Shown one piece after another: positions 6,542-7,255 of a DNA stretch of 7,255 nucleotides. Numbering within the stretch: position 1 is the first letter of the stretch; every line of letters starts with the position of its first letter. Both the position numbers and the translations under genes were made by a program. The DNA comes from an uncultured Acidobacteriota bacterium (GTDB lineage: Bacteria > Acidobacteriota > Blastocatellia > Pyrinomonadales > Pyrinomonadaceae), in NCBI GenBank assembly GCA_902826505.1, contig CADEFG010000244.1, positions 1 through 7,255 on the forward strand, read 5' to 3'. The notes beneath the pieces were generated by a model that saw only the letters and a program-made list of their open reading frames with translations, had not been told where the DNA came from and did no database searches.

Positions 6542-7255
6542 CTATTTTTTACCACGTTTCTGAAAGATAATGCGCGGCGCTTCACGACGTTCGATTTCCT
6601 TCCAAAGCAAAGTGATGCCGCCGTCCGATTCCTGCCGGATGACGCGAAAAGCGAGTGTCAGATCAATTCTTTTATCGCCGTCGAGCAAATCGAACCGAAA
6701 GCCGCGAAAAACCCGGAAAGCACTGCCTCGATAAGCAACGACGCGCAAAGCATAGGTCGCATTTTCTATCATCAGCAGGGCTTTTTTATACACGTAATTG
6801 CCGACCTTCACGCCTCTCATCAATTGAAAATATTGCTTTTGTGCTTCGATTCCCTGCTGTTGGGGCGCAAAGCTCGCGAGAAATTCCAAACCTTCGCTTT
6901 GCCGGGCGATCTTCTCAAGCTCGATCTCGCCCAGATGAACGAGAATTCCCTGCGAAAGTATGCCGTCGCTGATCAAATAGCCGTCGCGCAGCCGAATATC
7001 GGCTAAAACCTCGATCGTATGTTCTTTTTCACGAAAAGAATAGTAAGAACTTTCGGGAACAAAATTCAGGCAAACCTCGTCGGCTCTGATGATATTTATA
7101 TTTTCGGTACAACCGAGATCGGGCATCAAACGAAAAATTCCCGTGCGCGGCTGTTCAAGAAATCGTTCGTATTTTCTCAAATCCTGCGGATTCGGCAAGA
7201 GTCGTTTTTTTTGTTCTTTGGTCGGTTTGGTGCGAAATAGATAATTGCCCGTTCG
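6542..7255 (-). CDS. Unrecognised protein, 5' partial
   Basis: The frame is open to the window edge, so the start is outside and 237 residues are visible. A TTG at 7198 could serve as a start, but the frame continues upstream with plausible protein (RTGNYLFRTKPTKEQKK), so I treat it as partial. I do not recognise the family. The visible part has no membrane segment and no obvious catalytic motif. It has a central stretch GYLISDGILSQGILVHLGEIELEKI, an alpha/beta-like mix, and a C-terminal half rich in aromatics and Arg (YALRVVAYRGSAFRVFRGFRFDLLDG, then IDLTLAFRVIRQE). It ends in a basic KRGKK and has a tandem TAG-TAA stop. The SDR gene begins 13 nt downstream on the same strand, so the two are probably co-transcribed. 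Its coding character is supported by length, by codon use matching the neighbours, and by tight operon spacing. Confidence 0.82.
   Translation of the reverse strand, partial: RTGNYLFRTKPTKEQKKRLLPNPQDLRKYERFLEQPRTGIFRLMPDLGCTENINIIRADEVCLNFVPESSYYSFREKEHTIEVLADIRLRDGYLISDGILSQGILVHLGEIELEKIARQSEGLEFLASFAPQQQGIEAQKQYFQLMRGVKVGNYVYKKALLMIENATYALRVVAYRGSAFRVFRGFRFDLLDGDKRIDLTLAFRVIRQESDGGITLLWKEIERREAPRIIFQKRGKK

Noticed and set aside
6529..6585. N-terminal extension of the SDR to an ATG at 6585
   Set aside because: It would overlap the end of the upstream gene, and SDRs of this type begin just before the TGxxxGIG motif, as the ATG at 6528 gives.
6248..7006. Long plus-strand open frame of 252 codons opposite the SDR and the unknown gene
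   Set aside because: It is antisense to two better supported genes, has Ser/Arg-rich unstructured composition and shows no motif.
1..7255. CRISPR array, tRNA/rRNA gene, insertion sequence, attachment site or defence module
   Set aside because: No spaced repeat array, no terminal inverted repeats, no transposase or integrase motif and no cloverleaf were seen. All long frames are accounted for by the six genes listed.

Overview
The window looks like chromosomal DNA from a Gram-negative, moderate-GC bacterium. It is fully coding apart from one 90-bp spacer. The best guess for the host is Acidobacteriota, class Blastocatellia (Pyrinomonas-like). This is inferred from two secreted proteins that join a TPR region to a TonB C-terminal domain with a 'GG-x-x-NG-x-A ... 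KPP' lead-in, a style I associate with that group. No rRNA or marker gene is present to confirm it. I see no mobile element, CRISPR array, tRNA or phage gene.

Plus strand, 1-3722: the end of a Pil-Chp type chemosensory operon. The 3' part of a PilJ-like methyl-accepting protein (1-867, start outside the window) is followed after 11 nt by a 947-residue PilL/ChpA-type hybrid kinase (879-3722). The kinase carries a degenerate Hpt, an active Hpt, a ChpA-style extended dimerisation region, a CheA ATPase, a CheW-like domain and a fused receiver. Systems of this type normally control type IV pilus motility or surface sensing: the receptor modulates kinase autophosphorylation, and phosphate passes to the fused and/or separate receivers. 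The CheW/PilI and PilG/PilH partners would be expected upstream, outside the window.

Minus strand, 7255-3719: four genes read towards the chemosensory operon. In transcription order they are an unrecognised protein (6542-7255, 5' end outside the window), a classical short-chain dehydrogenase/reductase (5818-6528), and two tandem paralogous exported TPR-TonB-domain proteins (4808-5803 and 3719-4717). Gaps are 13, 14 and 90 nt, so at least the first three probably share a transcript. The last gene meets the kinase gene tail-to-tail, with stop codons overlapping by 4 bp and no terminator between them.

The points most worth a second look are as follows. The tandem paralogs share a pair of conserved cysteines in otherwise cysteine-free mature chains. 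A short copy of the SDR gene's 3' end lies at almost the same distance upstream of both paralogs and looks like a scar of the duplication. One paralog has lost the Tyr-Pro motif of the TonB domain. The kinase's first Hpt domain has lost its phospho-acceptor histidine. I found no convincing wholly new multi-gene system here.
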